Assembly: GCA_016868515.1 (NCBI GenBank)
Contig: VGGM01000092.1
Coordinates: 1 to 6,587 of the forward strand
Reading direction: 5' to 3'
From: Bacteroidota bacterium
GTDB lineage: Bacteria; Bacteroidota; Bacteroidia; Bacteroidales; VadinHA17
Length of the DNA stretch: 6,587 nt
A program made the position numbers and the translations under genes. Under the pieces are notes generated by a model that was not told the DNA's origin, ran no database searches, and was given only the letters and a program-made list of their open reading frames with translations. Positions 6,122-6,587 of the stretch are shown in pieces; the stretch's first letter is position 1; each line of letters starts with the position of its first letter.

Positions 6122-6475
6122 TTATTCCTCCTTCTGTTTTTCTGTTTCTCTCTGCCTTCTTTTCTTTTCAGCGTATTCAACTGAAAACTTGTCCATTTTG
6201 AACGTCAGGAATCTGATAATCCTTTCGTCCCTTCTGTACTGTAGTTCAAGTTTCTCAATAAGTTCACCCGATCCCTTGAATTCGATCAGGTAGAAAAAGC
6301 CGGTCGATTTCTTCTGAATGGGATAGGCCAGCTTTTTAAGACCCCAGTTCTCTTCATGAACGATCATACCTTCGCTGTCGGTAATGACCTTCTTGAATTT
6401 CTGTACCGCTTCCTTCATCTGGATTTCAGACAAAACGGGAGTTGCAATGAAAACGGTTTCGTACTGATTCAACAT
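6122..6475 (-). CDS. rpsF: 30S ribosomal protein bS6
   Basis: Small-subunit platform protein that binds 16S rRNA together with bS18 and, in Bacteroidota, contributes to the anti-SD pocket. With an ATG start at 6475 the product is 117 aa: [16 protein letters not shown] (strand 1), VQKFKKVI helix, the conserved [21 protein letters not shown] segment at about 42-62, and a helix with [23 protein letters not shown] (71-93). A charged tail rich in Lys/Arg/Glu follows (101-117). An upstream in-frame GTG at 6481 would add two residues, but the ATG gives the usual family N-terminus. No SD precedes either codon; the leader is AT-rich. The last codons (Lys-Glu-Glu-stop) contain the SD of rpsR. It is the first gene of the operon. 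Confidence 0.96.
   Translation of the reverse strand: MLNQYETVFIATPVLSEIQMKEAVQKFKKVITDSEGMIVHEENWGLKKLAYPIQKKSTGFFYLIEFKGSGELIEKLELQYRRDERIIRFLTFKMDKFSVEYAEKKRRQRETEKQKEE
6127..6133 (-). promoter_or_regulatory. Strong Shine-Dalgarno of rpsR inside the rpsF coding end
   Basis: The minus strand reads AAGGAGG, 8 nt before the rpsR ATG, within the codons for the last Lys-Glu-Glu of bS6. SDs before the bS18 and bS21 genes are described in Bacteroidota classes as candidate autoregulatory elements, because these proteins help sequester the anti-SD. Confidence 0.85.
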
Positions 6476-6522
6476 AGTCACGTGTAGTTAATTAATCATT
6501 TTTTTTCTTTAAAAAGTGGGTG

Positions 6523-6530
6523 CAAAAGTA
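6523..6530 (-). promoter_or_regulatory. Promoter -7 element of the rpsF operon
   Basis: On the minus strand this reads TACTTTTG followed by CA, a full match to the Bacteroidota -7 consensus TAnnTTTG. Transcription would begin near 6516, about 40 nt before the rpsF ATG. An AT-rich stretch with T-runs and A-runs (about 6531-6560) lies upstream, as in strong promoters of this phylum. No TTG sits at the exact -33 spacing (the nearest, in AATTGCC, is about 32 nt upstream). I see no gene in the rest of the window edge. Confidence 0.6.
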
Positions 6531-6587
6531 ATCTTTTTTTCATAATATAAAAAACATTTTGGCAATTTACATTATCAGCCGTCTGTG

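Noticed and set aside
6473..6481. GTG at 6481 as the rpsF start
   Set aside because: The ATG two codons downstream gives the normal family N-terminus (MLNQYETVF), and no SD favours the GTG.
6476..6516. Possible S6:S18-binding leader RNA upstream of rpsF
   Set aside because: Such autoregulatory leaders are known in several phyla, but this 40-nt A/T-rich leader shows no convincing stem with the CCG-type bulge, so I cannot support one.

Overview
The window reads as an ordinary chromosomal core region from a member of the Bacteroidota, probably of Bacteroidales/Marinilabiliales type. This rests on three points: the protein families have the Bacteroidota form (an amidase with a C-terminal SPOR-like domain, an MCE protein ending in the NPKRYVHF motif, and an LptD with an N-terminal OstA domain); exact TAnnTTTG promoter -7 elements occur in two intergenic regions; and most start codons have A/T-rich leaders without a good Shine-Dalgarno (SD) sequence. 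I cannot name the genus. I see no mobile elements, CRISPR arrays, tRNAs or rRNAs.

Layout. Positions 1-2085 (minus strand) hold a two-gene unit: an N-acetylmuramoyl-L-alanine amidase followed 10 nt later by an MCE/MlaD-family lipid-transport protein whose last residues lie beyond the left edge. A 76-bp divergent intergenic region with a candidate promoter for each direction separates it from lptD (plus strand, TTG start), the outer-membrane LPS assembly protein. After 110 bp follows ridA, an enamine/imine deaminase. A strong GC-rich hairpin lies between ridA and the convergent minus-strand ribosomal operon rpsF-rpsR-rplI (bS6, bS18, bL9), which has a promoter-like element about 48 nt upstream of rpsF.

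How the genes fit together. The left two thirds concerns the cell envelope: LptD inserts LPS into the outer leaflet, the MCE protein is expected to move phospholipid between membranes, and the amidase cuts peptidoglycan crosslinks. The right part is translation machinery, with the deaminase RidA between them.

The most interesting signal is in the ribosomal operon. The only two strong SD sequences in the window lie before rpsR (inside the last codons of rpsF) and before rplI (across the rpsR stop). In Bacteroidota the anti-SD of 16S rRNA is reported to be sequestered by bS21, bS18 and bS6, and SDs before the bS21 and bS18 genes have been proposed as autoregulatory switches. The rpsR site fits that proposal; the rplI site may extend it. 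Otherwise I see no evidence of an undescribed system here.
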